Shown here: in pieces, positions 45,170-54,008 of the stretch
How positions within the stretch are numbered: the stretch's first letter is position 1
Layout: each line of letters opens with the position of its first letter
Source: Thalassospira profundimaris
Lineage (GTDB): Bacteria > Pseudomonadota > Alphaproteobacteria > Rhodospirillales > Thalassospiraceae
DNA: 64,000 nt
Assembly (NCBI RefSeq): GCF_003326755.1
Contig: NZ_JPWH01000013.1
Span: forward strand, 1 to 64,000
Direction: 5' to 3'
Made by a program: the position numbers and the translations under genes
The notes under the pieces: model-generated
The model's input: only the letters and a program-made list of their open reading frames with translations
Database searches by the model: none
What the model was told of the DNA's origin: nothing

Positions 45170-46341
45170 TGCCCCCCCTCCCGGAAACGCTCCAGACGCG
45201 TCACCATTTCGGAATCCATATCCCCCGATCCCAGTTTACGCACTTCTGCCGCCCACATGACCTGATTAACCCGGATATCGGTCCAGAAAGAATATTCCTC
45301 CGGCTCCAGTTCATTGATCGGAATGATCGGCAGAAAACTCGCCAGTTCCTCAAGCGCATCGCGCTGATCTGTCCGCGAATTCTGTCGGGCAGTCTGCCAA
45401 CGGGCAATCAGCTCTTCCCAGCCGTCCAGCAACCACCACAAACGGTCTATGCTGCTTTCAATTTCCCTTTGCGCTTTGGGCCAGTTCAGCAAAACCGACC
45501 CCATGTCATTGCTCCAGCGGTCAATGATCCGCAGCCAGCGCACCGCATGGTCATAGGTCGCCCCGGCCCCGTTCACCACATGATTGGCCATAAAGCGCAT
45601 ATTCGACATTTCCGAGGTGGACCATTCCTCAAGCTCGTTGGACAGTTTGCGCAAACCACTGACCAAATCCCGCAATGGCCCGGCACATCCATCTGCCGAC
45701 AAACCGACAGGCCCGGTCAAAACACTCCATTCTTCCAGGCTGTCAATGACCGACTCATTTGCCGCCCCGGCATTGCGGGCAAAGGCGTTCAGGGCGGCGC
45801 GGGCGCGCTTCTGCCCCTCAAGTGTTGCGAGATCGGCCATTTTCATGTCCTGAACCTCGTCACCGCCCAGCTTGCGCAGGGCCTGATAAACCAAAGTCAA
45901 TTGCCCGGTATCGCGGCTGGCTTTTTCCTGCGCATCAAGGCGTATCGCCTCGCGCGCCAGCTTGACACCCCCCACACCGGTGCGGGCGATATTACGCGAA
46001 ATGCGGCGTAAAATTTCGGGATTGGGCCTTGAAACCGGTGCCAGTTCCTCAAACAGCATCCTGTCATGCACCGACAGGTGAAAAATCTGGCGCATGGTTT
46101 CAAGCGGCATTTCATAGGTGCCAAGCCCGCCTGACAGGCCCGGCAGATTGATCACCAGCTTGTTGTAAGAGTCTCGCACCACCCGCGCAAATCTAAGCGG
46201 GCGCGTTGTAAAAGGTGTTCTGACCCCACGCGCTTCAAATGTCTTTGGCAAAGATGATAACGGGTCCGGCTTCCCCGAAAGACTCCCGGACGCCCCGCTC
46301 TGGCCCTGCTGGCCCCGTTGCAGATTTTGTTGTCTCTTCAT
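45166..46341 (-). CDS. Protein of unknown function (first gene of a pair)
   Basis: A 391-residue protein. The first 30 residues are Gln/Gly/Ser rich and likely disordered. A distinctive segment follows: RGVRTPFTTRPLRFARVVRDSYNKLVINLPGLSGGLGTYEMPLETMRQIFHLSVHDRMLFEEL (residues 39-101). Beyond it is helical and Trp-rich (RWLRIIDRWSNDMGSVLLNW; SIDRLWWLLDGWEELIARW). It has no membrane helix or known domain that I can name. It is coupled to the 477-residue gene by a 4-base overlap. Confidence 0.8.
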   Translation of the reverse strand: MKRQQNLQRGQQGQSGASGSLSGKPDPLSSLPKTFEARGVRTPFTTRPLRFARVVRDSYNKLVINLPGLSGGLGTYEMPLETMRQIFHLSVHDRMLFEELAPVSRPNPEILRRISRNIARTGVGGVKLAREAIRLDAQEKASRDTGQLTLVYQALRKLGGDEVQDMKMADLATLEGQKRARAALNAFARNAGAANESVIDSLEEWSVLTGPVGLSADGCAGPLRDLVSGLRKLSNELEEWSTSEMSNMRFMANHVVNGAGATYDHAVRWLRIIDRWSNDMGSVLLNWPKAQREIESSIDRLWWLLDGWEELIARWQTARQNSRTDQRDALEELASFLPIIPINELEPEEYSFWTDIRVNQVMWAAEVRKLGSGDMDSEMVTRLERFREGGQ

Positions 46342-46680
46342 TCTGCCTGTCGATCAGTCCGCTTCAACCGAAGCGCCCCTCGTAAGTATAATCCATCCTG
46401 TAAAGAAGATTACACCCGTTCACCTTATAAACATATTTCATAAAAGCGCACATTGCGACAACCCTAATGCTGCGGAAAAACGGCCAAATGTTAAATCTTT
46501 TGCAAAAGTGACATCACAGGCATCCGCCCCATATCGCCCTCGCGTCAAAATCCCCAAAAACTGCAATTTTTGGCTCATTTCCGGCACAAAAATCCCGTCA
46601 AAATAGCACCACCTCCTCCTGCTGCTGCCGAGATAGAATCTCACTGGCTTGATTCTTATATTGCGATGTACTCACCAACA
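46342..46680. other. Intergenic region upstream of the unknown gene pair
   Basis: About 340 bases holding the promoter of the leftward pair. It has several A/T-rich stretches but no gene I can support. Confidence 0.5.
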
Positions 46681-46723
46681 AAAAAGACCCGAACAAACCT
46701 TTTGGGTTTGCCCGGGTCTTTTT
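46681..46723. terminator. Strong bidirectional terminator
   Basis: A 10-bp perfect outer stem (46681-46690 with 46714-46723) and a 6-bp inner stem (46694-46699 with 46705-46710), with A and T ends. It lies 70 bases past the leftward DUF4865 gene. Confidence 0.85.
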
Positions 46724-46792
46724 CTTCTAGTCTGACAGGCAGATGCAAACGGATATCTGTCCTGCGAACAGTCACATAATACAGTCACATAA

Positions 46793-47365
46793 TCATGTGG
46801 ATGCAGGCAGGGAAACATGCCCAACATCATAAACCTGCCCCGTTTCCGCAATCACCGGCACGTCGGCAGCACGCCGCCACAGACAAACCTGCACCTGCTG
46901 CCATGTCCCGGGATCAAAGGCCGAAACCACCGCCAGCGCCCCCGCCTTCATCGCGGCTTTTGCATGGTCTATGGCCGCGTCCCGGTGGCTGGCAAGGTCA
47001 CGATAGGGGGCAATTCCCCCAATAATCCGCGTGGCATATTTGGGCTTTCCAATATCTGTGGTCACTCCGTGATGCCACACCTGCCATACCTTCACCGATG
47101 GCCGACCAAAATCACGGACAAGGGTCGCAAAGCCCGGACTGGAAAGGAAACTGTCAATGCCTTCGGCGTCATCCCACAGATAAAATGGCGCATAAAGATT
47201 TTCAGAACTGGCAAAATCCGCACCCTGCTGGCGTGCAGACAACCAGGCCTTGAAACGCAAGCGCGGAAAACCGTCAAGCAACGGCCCTTTATCGCGAATA
47301 CGCCGATCAATGATGGTCATGTCGTAATCGGCTGGCAGGGTAAAGCTGTATTGCATGGCAATCAT
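46793..47365 (-). CDS. DUF4865 family protein
   Basis: 190 residues from the ATG at 47365, one base after the cupin stop. MQYSFTLPADYDMTIIDRRIRDKGPLLDGFPRLRFKAWL and the FYLWDDAEGIDSFLSSPGF stretch look like a ferredoxin-like alpha/beta barrel monooxygenase fold and match DUF4865 as I know it. The role is unknown. It is the last gene of the tautomerase-cupin operon, so it probably acts on the same small aromatic or ketone compound. Confidence 0.75.
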   Translation of the reverse strand: MIAMQYSFTLPADYDMTIIDRRIRDKGPLLDGFPRLRFKAWLSARQQGADFASSENLYAPFYLWDDAEGIDSFLSSPGFATLVRDFGRPSVKVWQVWHHGVTTDIGKPKYATRIIGGIAPYRDLASHRDAAIDHAKAAMKAGALAVVSAFDPGTWQQVQVCLWRRAADVPVIAETGQVYDVGHVSLPAST

Positions 47366-47366
47366 G

Positions 47367-47795
47367 TCAAAATGCCTCCGGCGTAACGGGTTCAAACCAA
47401 TCAACAGCTTTGCCGTCTTTAACGGGTTGTATGCTGAGATATTCAAAGGAACTTTCGGGGGCGGCCCCATGCCAGTGACGTTCATCTGGCGCAAACCACA
47501 CCGCATCCCCCGCATATAGCGCCACAGCTTCATCCCCCATGCGCTGCGCATGCCCGGTGCCATTCAGCACAAATAACAATTGCCCGCGCGGATGGCTGTG
47601 CCAATGGGTGATAATGCCGGGCGGCATATGGGCACGCATCGCGGTCATCTCGCCTTCGCTGCAACTTGATAACAGCATTTGCACATCAAACGTGCCATTT
47701 GAAACACCTGCCGGGGCAGGCGAAATACCTTCGCCAGCACGAAAAACACGCGTGGTTTGCGGGCAAGCTGGCAGCATGTCAAAAACTGACCCCAT
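47367..47795 (-). CDS. Cupin domain protein
   Basis: 142 residues. The two cupin motifs are visible: HWHSHPRGQLLFVLNGTGH (His ligands) and GDAVWFAPDERHWHGA. It belongs to the small single-domain cupins often found with carboxymuconolactone or tautomerase genes. The TGATG junction with the tautomerase stop means translation is coupled. Metal-dependent chemistry is likely, but the substrate is unknown. Confidence 0.82.
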   Translation of the reverse strand: MGSVFDMLPACPQTTRVFRAGEGISPAPAGVSNGTFDVQMLLSSCSEGEMTAMRAHMPPGIITHWHSHPRGQLLFVLNGTGHAQRMGDEAVALYAGDAVWFAPDERHWHGAAPESSFEYLSIQPVKDGKAVDWFEPVTPEAF

Positions 47796-48190
47796 CACCC
47801 GCGCCCGCCAAATGTCGAGGCCATAACACCGTCTGAAAAGGACCAGTCATCAAAGGTCGCATTCACAATCGAAACCATCACATCCTCGGGCCGGACACCG
47901 GGGAATACCGCCAGATTATCCACCAGCCTTTGATAAAAGGCCGCCTTGGTTTCACGCGAACGGGCCATCCCCGTGGTGATGTGAAAGAAAATATAATCGT
48001 CTGATCGTGGTCCACCGCAATAATGACGATCAAAAATCAGCTCTCCGGGCTGGTGCTGATGGATCGCGACAAAGCGGTCATTCTCGGGAACCTCGAAACA
48101 CTCAACCAGCGCGCGGTCAAGGCTGTCGCGAACAGCGCCAAGATATTCTGGCGACTTGCCGGCAAGCAGGGAAATACGGGTGAAAGGCAT
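47795..48190 (-). CDS. Tautomerase family protein
   Basis: 131 residues from the ATG at 48190 (GGAGGAA upstream). The mature N-terminus would be Pro (MPFTRISLLAGKSPEYL), the catalytic base of the 4-oxalocrotonate tautomerase superfamily. The length fits the MSAD-like or cis-CaaD-like group. It is the first gene of the operon with cupin and DUF4865 genes and diverges from a LysR gene. Confidence 0.85.
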   Translation of the reverse strand: MPFTRISLLAGKSPEYLGAVRDSLDRALVECFEVPENDRFVAIHQHQPGELIFDRHYCGGPRSDDYIFFHITTGMARSRETKAAFYQRLVDNLAVFPGVRPEDVMVSIVNATFDDWSFSDGVMASTFGGRG

Positions 48191-48241
48191 CTGTCGTTCC
48201 TCCAAACGCAATTGACAGATGCAGTATGAAAGCACAGGATT

Positions 48242-48289
48242 ATCCTGAAAATCGCATAATTCAGGATCAAATTTCCTGTTTTTCAGGAT
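48242..48289. promoter_or_regulatory. Candidate LysR operator with repeated half-sites
   Basis: ATCCTGAA (48242-48249) and TTCAGGAT (48260-48267) form a perfect 8-bp inverted repeat with a 10-base spacer. A second copy of TTCAGGAT lies 22 bases farther at 48282-48289, two helical turns away. This is a typical LTTR regulatory/activation site layout. It ends 9 bases before the LysR start. Confidence 0.6.
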
Positions 48290-48297
48290 TACTATTC

Positions 48298-49242
48298 ATG
48301 CGCCTGACCAACCTTGACCTTGCTGCCTTGCGCAGTTTTGTTACCGGCATTGATGCCGGGTCCTTCATGCAGGCAGCCGACCGGCTGGGGCGTTCCACAT
48401 CGGCGGTCAGTGCCCAGCTCAAAAAGCTGGAAGACCAAACCGGAAGTGCGCTTGTGCGCCGGGCCGGGCGCGGCCTTGCCCTTACTGATCAGGGCGAATT
48501 GCTGCTTTCCTATGCCAGGCGCCTGCTAAGCCTGAATGATGAAGCCATCAGCGCCCTGCAAAGCCCGGAACTGGAAGGCTGGGTCCGTTTGGGGATTCAG
48601 GAAGATTTTGGCGAAACCGTTTTGGCACAGGTGCTGGGCCAGTTTGCCCGCGCCCATCCCCGTGTCCGCGTTGAAGGGCGCATTGGCCGCAACAGCGAAT
48701 TGCGCGAAAAACTTGCATCGGGCCATCTTGACCTGGCACTTGCCTGGGACGACGGCACAGCAAAAGACGACGACATTATAGCATCCCTGCCGCTATGCTG
48801 GCTCGGCCCGGCGGAGGAAGGCCCCATTCCCCTTTGGCAACCGGGCGCGAATGCCGATCAAAGCGAACCCTTACCCCTTGCCGTACTTGAAGCCCCCTGC
48901 ATGCTGCGCACAATCGCCTGCACCCACCTTGACCAGCACGGCATCCCCTGGCGGATCGCCTTTGTCAGCCCCAGTCTGGGTGGCATGTGGGCAGCAACGG
49001 CGGCGGGCCTTGGCATTTCGCTGCGTACACCCTTCGGCCATCCGGCCAGCCTGCGCGTGCTCGACCCTGCAAGCTACGGCCTGCCCGCCATGCCATCCCT
49101 TGGCCTCGCCCTGCTGCGCGCCCCCAAACCCGACAATCAAATCAGCAACCACCTCGCCGCCATCATCCGCCAGGCTTTGCAGGATACGCTGCCAGCAGCT
49201 TGGACGATGTCCCAACTAAAATTTACCCCGAGACAGGTATGA
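48298..49242 (+). CDS. LysR family transcriptional regulator
   Basis: 314 residues from the ATG at 48298. The HTH reads LDLAALRSFVTGIDAGSFMQAADRLGRSTSAVSAQLKKLE. The effector domain includes WAATAAGLGISLRTPFG near residues 231-247. It should control the divergent tautomerase-cupin-DUF4865 operon through the repeats at 48242-48289. A decayed copy of a closely similar gene's 3' end lies at about 50.4-50.6 kb. Confidence 0.9.
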   Translation: MRLTNLDLAALRSFVTGIDAGSFMQAADRLGRSTSAVSAQLKKLEDQTGSALVRRAGRGLALTDQGELLLSYARRLLSLNDEAISALQSPELEGWVRLGIQEDFGETVLAQVLGQFARAHPRVRVEGRIGRNSELREKLASGHLDLALAWDDGTAKDDDIIASLPLCWLGPAEEGPIPLWQPGANADQSEPLPLAVLEAPCMLRTIACTHLDQHGIPWRIAFVSPSLGGMWAATAAGLGISLRTPFGHPASLRVLDPASYGLPAMPSLGLALLRAPKPDNQISNHLAAIIRQALQDTLPAAWTMSQLKFTPRQV

Positions 49243-49375
49243 TCAATCAGTCAGACTGCCCAAAGCCAAGGTTAAAAGATCGCCTTGGCAAAAACAATCC
49301 GCGCATTCGGTCTTTTATTTTTCTATCGCTGCTTTAATAAAAACAGAAACAGGTAAAAAATCACATTATGAATGG

Positions 49376-50032
49376 TCAATCAGGCCATCGCATATCTTTC
49401 ATGTTACGCACAAGCCTCCCAAAATCAGCAGCAACAATACGCTGCCAAATAGCATGAACGTTGTCGTCCGCACGCTGTTGCGCCGCAGAAAAGTCCGATA
49501 GAGACCCCGTGCGCACATTCCATCCCGCACCACTCGACGCCACATAATCGATCACTTCTACCCATCGCCCAGGCCTGTCTTCACGAACATTTAAAAGTGC
49601 AGCCGGCCGTCGCGTGATCTCCTGTTTTTCCTGTCCAGGAAAACGCACAAACATCTCATCGCCAATCACAAGAAGGTATTCCCGGCCGCCGAAAATAAAC
49701 TGCCTGATAACAGCAAAAATTGATCTGTAACCGTCAGGATGCTCCGCCTCGCTGTAAAAAATATTCCAATCACCAAAAGGCAGCTTAGCATGTGAAACAC
49801 CAGCACCACACGCCTTGCGAAACAGTACATCCCCATAATCCGCACCGGACGCAGCAAAAGCCATGCGGCCCGGATTATGCTGACAATAAGTTGCAACCCC
49901 GGATAGCACATCAAACAGGTTGGCCTCGAACCCCTTGAACGTCAATCCGTTGCGAGCATGGGCGTCCATCGGCCTGTAAAACAGACAGGTAACGGCCAAA
50001 ACCGCCATGATGAATTTTCCAGCACCAAACAT
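49376..50032 (-). CDS. Secreted hypothetical protein
   Basis: 218 residues from the ATG at 50032, with AAGGAATT upstream. A signal peptide is likely (about residues 1-25: FIMAVLAVTCLFY...DAHA). The mature part has two Cys (GVATYCQHNPGRMAF and FRKACGAG) and an otherwise unremarkable alpha/beta pattern (FGDWNIFYSEAE, REYLLVIGDEMFVRFPG). I do not recognise a family. Its flanks are AT-richer than the average here. Confidence 0.7.
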   Translation of the reverse strand: MFGAGKFIMAVLAVTCLFYRPMDAHARNGLTFKGFEANLFDVLSGVATYCQHNPGRMAFAASGADYGDVLFRKACGAGVSHAKLPFGDWNIFYSEAEHPDGYRSIFAVIRQFIFGGREYLLVIGDEMFVRFPGQEKQEITRRPAALLNVREDRPGRWVEVIDYVASSGAGWNVRTGSLSDFSAAQQRADDNVHAIWQRIVAADFGRLVRNMKDMRWPD

Positions 50033-50389
50033 CACCAATTCCTTGTTTAAGCAGAAAAAAACAAATCACTATAGCCAGAATAGCAAAATCTGGAATCAGA
50101 GACACAAAATGTCCAGCACCATCAAAAGCCTTCTAGCCAAACGTACCCCTCCCCTTCAAACCCGGTCCGCCCCCAAGAAGACCTTCAATCCCGCCACAAA
50201 GTTGCACGGCTTACAACGCCAGCAGCAAAGTCAGCCAAAGAGTGAGGTGGGACAACCTATTTGCCTGCATGTGAAGCAATCACAAAGGGTAAAATTTGGG
50301 TAGTCCGGATAGATTATTTTTCAAATAGACACGGAGCGGCAAACAGCAAGCAACCTTCCCTTATATCCCCCCTATCGACTATCGAGACA
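50033..50389. other. Intergenic stretch without a supported gene
   Basis: About 360 bases of uneven composition. A short ORF (from 50109) is basic and lacks a ribosome binding site. Nothing else is supported. Confidence 0.5.
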
Positions 50390-50615
50390 AAGAAGATGAA
50401 GGTCGCGCGACAGCAGCCCCTGTAAATCTCGTTTCGTGTCTGCCCCCTTTGGGGGCCTTACAAGCGTCTGCATACTTGATGCCTCCGTCAGCTATACCAT
50501 TCCTTGGCACAAGCCCTACTGCGCCCCCCCCAAAAAAAAATCCTACAATCAAATCAACCGCCCCCCTGCGGCCATAGTCCGCCAAGCTTTGCTGGTTATG
50601 TTACCAGAGGCGTGA
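50390..50615 (+). pseudogene. Decayed 3' fragment of a LysR-type gene
   Basis: The DNA from about 50390 to the TGA at 50613-50615 aligns with the 3' end of the LysR gene at 48298-49242. The best parts are 50491-50530, against 49087-49123 (CCATtCCTTGGC...GCCCTaCTGCGC), and 50544-50593 (ACAATCAAATCA...GCCATaGTCCGCCAaGCTTTG), against 49133-49182. Indels and a long A/C run break the frame. There is no N-terminal HTH region. It looks like a relic of a duplicated or related regulator, close to a tRNA gene. Confidence 0.6.
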
Positions 50616-50697
50616 ACGACGCAATAGCGACCACAGTTCGCAACAACCTTTGAATTGCGAAGAGCAGAACAACTGAAAATAAGACAAGGGAGAGAAT

Positions 50698-50774
50698 TGG
50701 TGCGCCCGACAGGATTCGAACCTGTGGCCCCCAGATTAGGAATCTGGTGCTCTATCCTGCTGAGCTACGGGCGC
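50698..50774 (-). tRNA. tRNA-Arg (anticodon CCU)
   Basis: A full cloverleaf on the minus strand. The acceptor stem is GCGCCCG/CGGGCGC, the D stem GCTC/GAGC, the anticodon stem CCAGA/TCTGG with loop TTCCTAA (anticodon CCU), and the T arm ACAGG-TTCGAAT-CCTGT. The 3' CCA is encoded. It reads rare AGG Arg codons. Such tRNA genes are frequent integration sites for mobile elements, but no integrase is seen here. Confidence 0.97.
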
Positions 50775-50969
50775 ACAACCGTGCGAAGGGTGATTTGACT
50801 TAGCAGGTTCAACCGCGCGGATCAATTATTCGATAGGGGCAGGATGCGTTTTCACCCTGGCCCCATTCCCGGTCCATAATCCGTCGCAGGTCAGATAACC
50901 TGCCAGCCCCTTCATAACAGGCAAATATCCGGGCCAGGCACAATTTGTAGCGCGGCCCGGATAACAGAT

Positions 50970-51494
50970 TTAGTTAAAAATCGATCCCACCGGGATCGTA
51001 TAGGTCAGCGACAGCACTTCGGCACCGGGGTTTTCATCGCCCAGATTGGCGTTGGAAATATGGGCAAAGCCCAGCCCGACGCGCGACTGGTTATCGAAAC
51101 GATAGGCCAGTTCAATGCCGGAGCGGAACTCGATCCAATGCCCCAGATCTTCGCCGTCGCCATCGTGGAACGCGCCAACCGACGTATAAAGCGAGGTCGC
51201 GAAATGATCGCCCCACAGAATATCGGCCATCACGCCGCCATATCCATGCACGGCCTTATCCGATGTCACCATCACACCCGCGATCGGACGCAGGAAATCC
51301 AGCAGGGCGTGATTATCCCGGTAATCAAGGCGAAACTCGGTCGCTTCGTCATCTTCACCGACATTGAAAATCCCGGTTGAAAAGCCGATCTGGGCCGAAT
51401 CATTGCTGCTATTGGTAAATTCCTGTGCCTGGCAACTGCCAGCCACAACAAATGCTGCCATCCCCGCCAGCACTCCCCAAAACTTCACGCGCAT
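50970..51494 (-). CDS. Lipid A 3-O-deacylase-like outer membrane protein (PagL/acyloxyacyl hydrolase family)
   Basis: 174 residues from the ATG at 51494. A signal peptide ends near CQA (about residue 24). The mature protein is an eight-stranded beta barrel by its alternating pattern. The C-terminal VGLGFAHISNANLGDENPGAEVLSLTY contains the His-x-Ser and Glu expected of PagL. The enzyme removes the 3-O acyl chain of lipid A in the outer membrane. The motif is intact. Confidence 0.82.
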   Translation of the reverse strand: MRVKFWGVLAGMAAFVVAGSCQAQEFTNSSNDSAQIGFSTGIFNVGEDDEATEFRLDYRDNHALLDFLRPIAGVMVTSDKAVHGYGGVMADILWGDHFATSLYTSVGAFHDGDGEDLGHWIEFRSGIELAYRFDNQSRVGLGFAHISNANLGDENPGAEVLSLTYTIPVGSIFN

Positions 51495-51582
51495 TAACCA
51501 TCCCTCATTATATGACACGTCGTTAGTATCGATCTTAGCAAAACATCGGTTACTGGCAATCTTCTAAATGAAAAACAGCAGG

Positions 51583-52539
51583 TTATTGCGCAAGCTTTGC
51601 AGCAAAAAGGTCAGTGGCACGCACCAGTTCGCGGGCAATGCCCGGTTCGCTGGAGGCATGGCCAGCATCATCAACAATCACCATTTCCGCCTCGGGCCAG
51701 GCGCGGGCAAGGTCAAAGGCGCTTACGGGCGGGCAGACCAGGTCATACCGCCCCTGAATGATGGTTGCAGGCAAATGCCGAATTTTGTGCAAATCCTCCA
51801 GCAACTGGTTGTCGCGGAAGAACCCCAGATTGACGAAATAATGATGTTCCAGCCGCGCCAGTGCCAAAGCCACACCATCGCCTTCAAAACCTTCGACAAA
51901 GCTTTCATCGGGCAAAAGCGTGCAGCAGCGCGCTTCATAACCGCTCCAGGCGCGGGCGGCCTGGCTTGCGGCATCGGCACCATATTTACCGGCAAAATAA
52001 TCGCCATAAACATCCAGCAAAGCCTGCGCACCGGGGTTTTCCGCAAGGCCAACAGCAGCAAGAAACTGTTCCTGCGCATCGGGGAGAAAATTGCCCATCC
52101 CCGTCATGAACCAGTCAATTTCCAACGGACGGCACAAAAATATCCCGCGCAAAACAAATCCCAGGGCGCGCTCCGGGCAGGCCTGCCCATAGGCCAGCGC
52201 CAGCGTTGACCCCCAGGATCCGCCAAAGACCAGCCATTTTTCTACATTCCGTTCCATCCGCAGAGCTTCAATATCGCCAATCAAAGCCTGGGTGGTATTG
52301 TTTTCCAGCGAACCAAACGGCCGCGACCGCCCGGCCCCACGCTGATCAAACAAAATAACGCGATATTTTTCCGGGTTGAAATACCGCCGGTGCGCCGGTG
52401 AAATTCCGGCACCTGGCCCGCCATGCAGGAAAATAACAGCAACACCCTCCGGGTTTCCCACTTCTTCCCAGTAAATCTGATGTCCGTCCGGCCGATCCAG
52501 CCAGCCTGATATGTGCGGTTCAATTTCCGGATACAACAT
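51583..52539 (-). CDS. pip: Proline iminopeptidase
   Basis: A 318-residue alpha/beta hydrolase. The oxyanion loop reads HGGPGAGISP, followed by DQRGAGRSRP and the nucleophile elbow GGSWGSTLAL. The C-terminal His is in VDDAGHASSEPG. The length and motifs are those of Pip (peptidase family S33), which removes N-terminal proline. It is cytoplasmic and stands alone. Confidence 0.93.
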   Translation of the reverse strand: MLYPEIEPHISGWLDRPDGHQIYWEEVGNPEGVAVIFLHGGPGAGISPAHRRYFNPEKYRVILFDQRGAGRSRPFGSLENNTTQALIGDIEALRMERNVEKWLVFGGSWGSTLALAYGQACPERALGFVLRGIFLCRPLEIDWFMTGMGNFLPDAQEQFLAAVGLAENPGAQALLDVYGDYFAGKYGADAASQAARAWSGYEARCCTLLPDESFVEGFEGDGVALALARLEHHYFVNLGFFRDNQLLEDLHKIRHLPATIIQGRYDLVCPPVSAFDLARAWPEAEMVIVDDAGHASSEPGIARELVRATDLFAAKLAQ

Positions 52540-52612
52540 GAAAATCCTTTAAAATATTCACTGTTTCAAATCGGTTCACGCCCGGATCCTATCGCGCCCG
52601 GGCCGTGATCGT

Positions 52613-53830
52613 CTATTGCTTTGCCACACATAAAGACACGAGATTAAGCGGCGCGATATAGGGCCCGCCGCGATTTTCAATCATGCCACGCACCAAAATC
52701 CGTTGTCCGACCCATCCGGCCAAACCAAAACCGGAGGCCGCAATCGCAGCCATCTGGTCCTGATCCAGCGCAATGGTGAAATCTTTGCGCCAGTCCTTGC
52801 CGAAGTTCAAATAGGCCCGGTATTTCTGAATCTCGACAGAGCGCAATCGCCCCTCAACCACGGCAAAGGACCCAATGCCATCCGCCGCGAACGGAGCTTC
52901 CCCCCTGGGGTCATTGCCCTTTAAGGCCACAAAATAGAAGTGCGCGGGCGTCACGTTCTCTGCTTGTCCGCGGCGATATTGCCCTTCCCGCCGCCATATG
53001 CCGCGTTGTGCCAGGCGGGCATTTTCCTCCGTCACCACCAGCGCCGTGATCACCGCCTGCCGCGACACTGTTTTACGCTCCGCCTGCTGCCTCAAATGCG
53101 AAGGGGGCAAAGAGGGCAAAGGCTGCGCCATGTGCGTTTCGTTATCTGACCTGTCATCGGTATAAAACCCGACAGGCTGATCCGCATCCATCCCCGGTGC
53201 AACCATCGCCATACCCTGCCAAACCAAATGCTGCTGCAACACGCTGCCATCCCGCAACATAAAATAGGCGGGCTGGCGCGGATCACGCCCAAGAGCATCC
53301 GCATCATCCACCCCCATGCGGCCCCGTCCGTCCATCGGCCCCATTGGCAGGGGAATCACACGGACAATGTCCCGGTAATGCTGGCGCAAATAGGCCAGTG
53401 CCGCCGTCTCCTGCCCTGGCACAATCGCAATATCGGCCAGCCGGAAGGCCGCAGACCACACACCATCAGAAAATATTTCCCGTTCGGAACGGGCACGAAG
53501 CGTTATGTGCAGGGCATCAATATCCGAGGGCGGGGCCATATCCTCCACAGCATAATCAGGCAGCATATCCGCCTGTTGCGCCGGGCCGATACCACATCGC
53601 CAGTCGGTATGTTGTGCATTAAGTGATTTTTCCGTCCCAACGGCAGAACTTTCCAGCCCAGGGGGCGTTTTGCCCCTATCAGGGGAAGGAAGCGTTCCGG
53701 GAACGGTATCGGCCCAGGCAAAAACCGGCACCGTCCAGGCGGAAACGGCAAGCAGCAGCCCTCGTTGCAACTGCACGCGACACCATCGGCAGGACACATA
53801 ACTGACGACTGCGAACCACAAGGATGGCAT
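52613..53830 (-). CDS. Exported SNase-like (thermonuclease-fold) protein
   Basis: A 405-residue protein with a likely signal peptide (RGLLLAVSAWTVPVFAWADT, about residues 22-41). The central region has an SNase layout: FRLADIAIVPGQETAALAYLRQH, then ALGRDPRQPAYFMLRDGSVLQQHLVWQGMAMVAP and ENARLAQRGIWRREG. One Arg of the active site region is kept (GR), but the Glu expected after the RLxGIDAPE motif is not, so nuclease activity is uncertain. The C-terminus (AYLNFGKDWRKDFTIAL ... GQRILVRGMIENRGGPYI) resembles the add-on domain of such proteins. The M48 gene lies divergently. Confidence 0.7.
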   Translation of the reverse strand: MPSLWFAVVSYVSCRWCRVQLQRGLLLAVSAWTVPVFAWADTVPGTLPSPDRGKTPPGLESSAVGTEKSLNAQHTDWRCGIGPAQQADMLPDYAVEDMAPPSDIDALHITLRARSEREIFSDGVWSAAFRLADIAIVPGQETAALAYLRQHYRDIVRVIPLPMGPMDGRGRMGVDDADALGRDPRQPAYFMLRDGSVLQQHLVWQGMAMVAPGMDADQPVGFYTDDRSDNETHMAQPLPSLPPSHLRQQAERKTVSRQAVITALVVTEENARLAQRGIWRREGQYRRGQAENVTPAHFYFVALKGNDPRGEAPFAADGIGSFAVVEGRLRSVEIQKYRAYLNFGKDWRKDFTIALDQDQMAAIAASGFGLAGWVGQRILVRGMIENRGGPYIAPLNLVSLCVAKQ

Positions 53831-54008
53831 ATGGCGAGCGGCTTTCCTTCTGCAGGATTGATCCCGACGGCAAGTCAGGATACGAAATTAACATCGGTAC
53901 GGCAAAACCCGGCAACGCAGCACCGACAACAATAAAACCGGCAACGGGTGCCTGGCAAACAAGCAGGCCTCAACGCCACAACCGGCCCAAAAAGCGGAGG
54001 TCAGGATA

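Noticed and set aside
50109..50303. Basic 64-residue ORF beside the secreted orphan
   Set aside because: No ribosome binding site and a composition like translated intergenic DNA.
50698..50774. Genomic island with integrase at the tRNA
   Set aside because: The tRNA is intact with CCA, but I see no integrase, transposase or direct repeat of its 3' end within the window.
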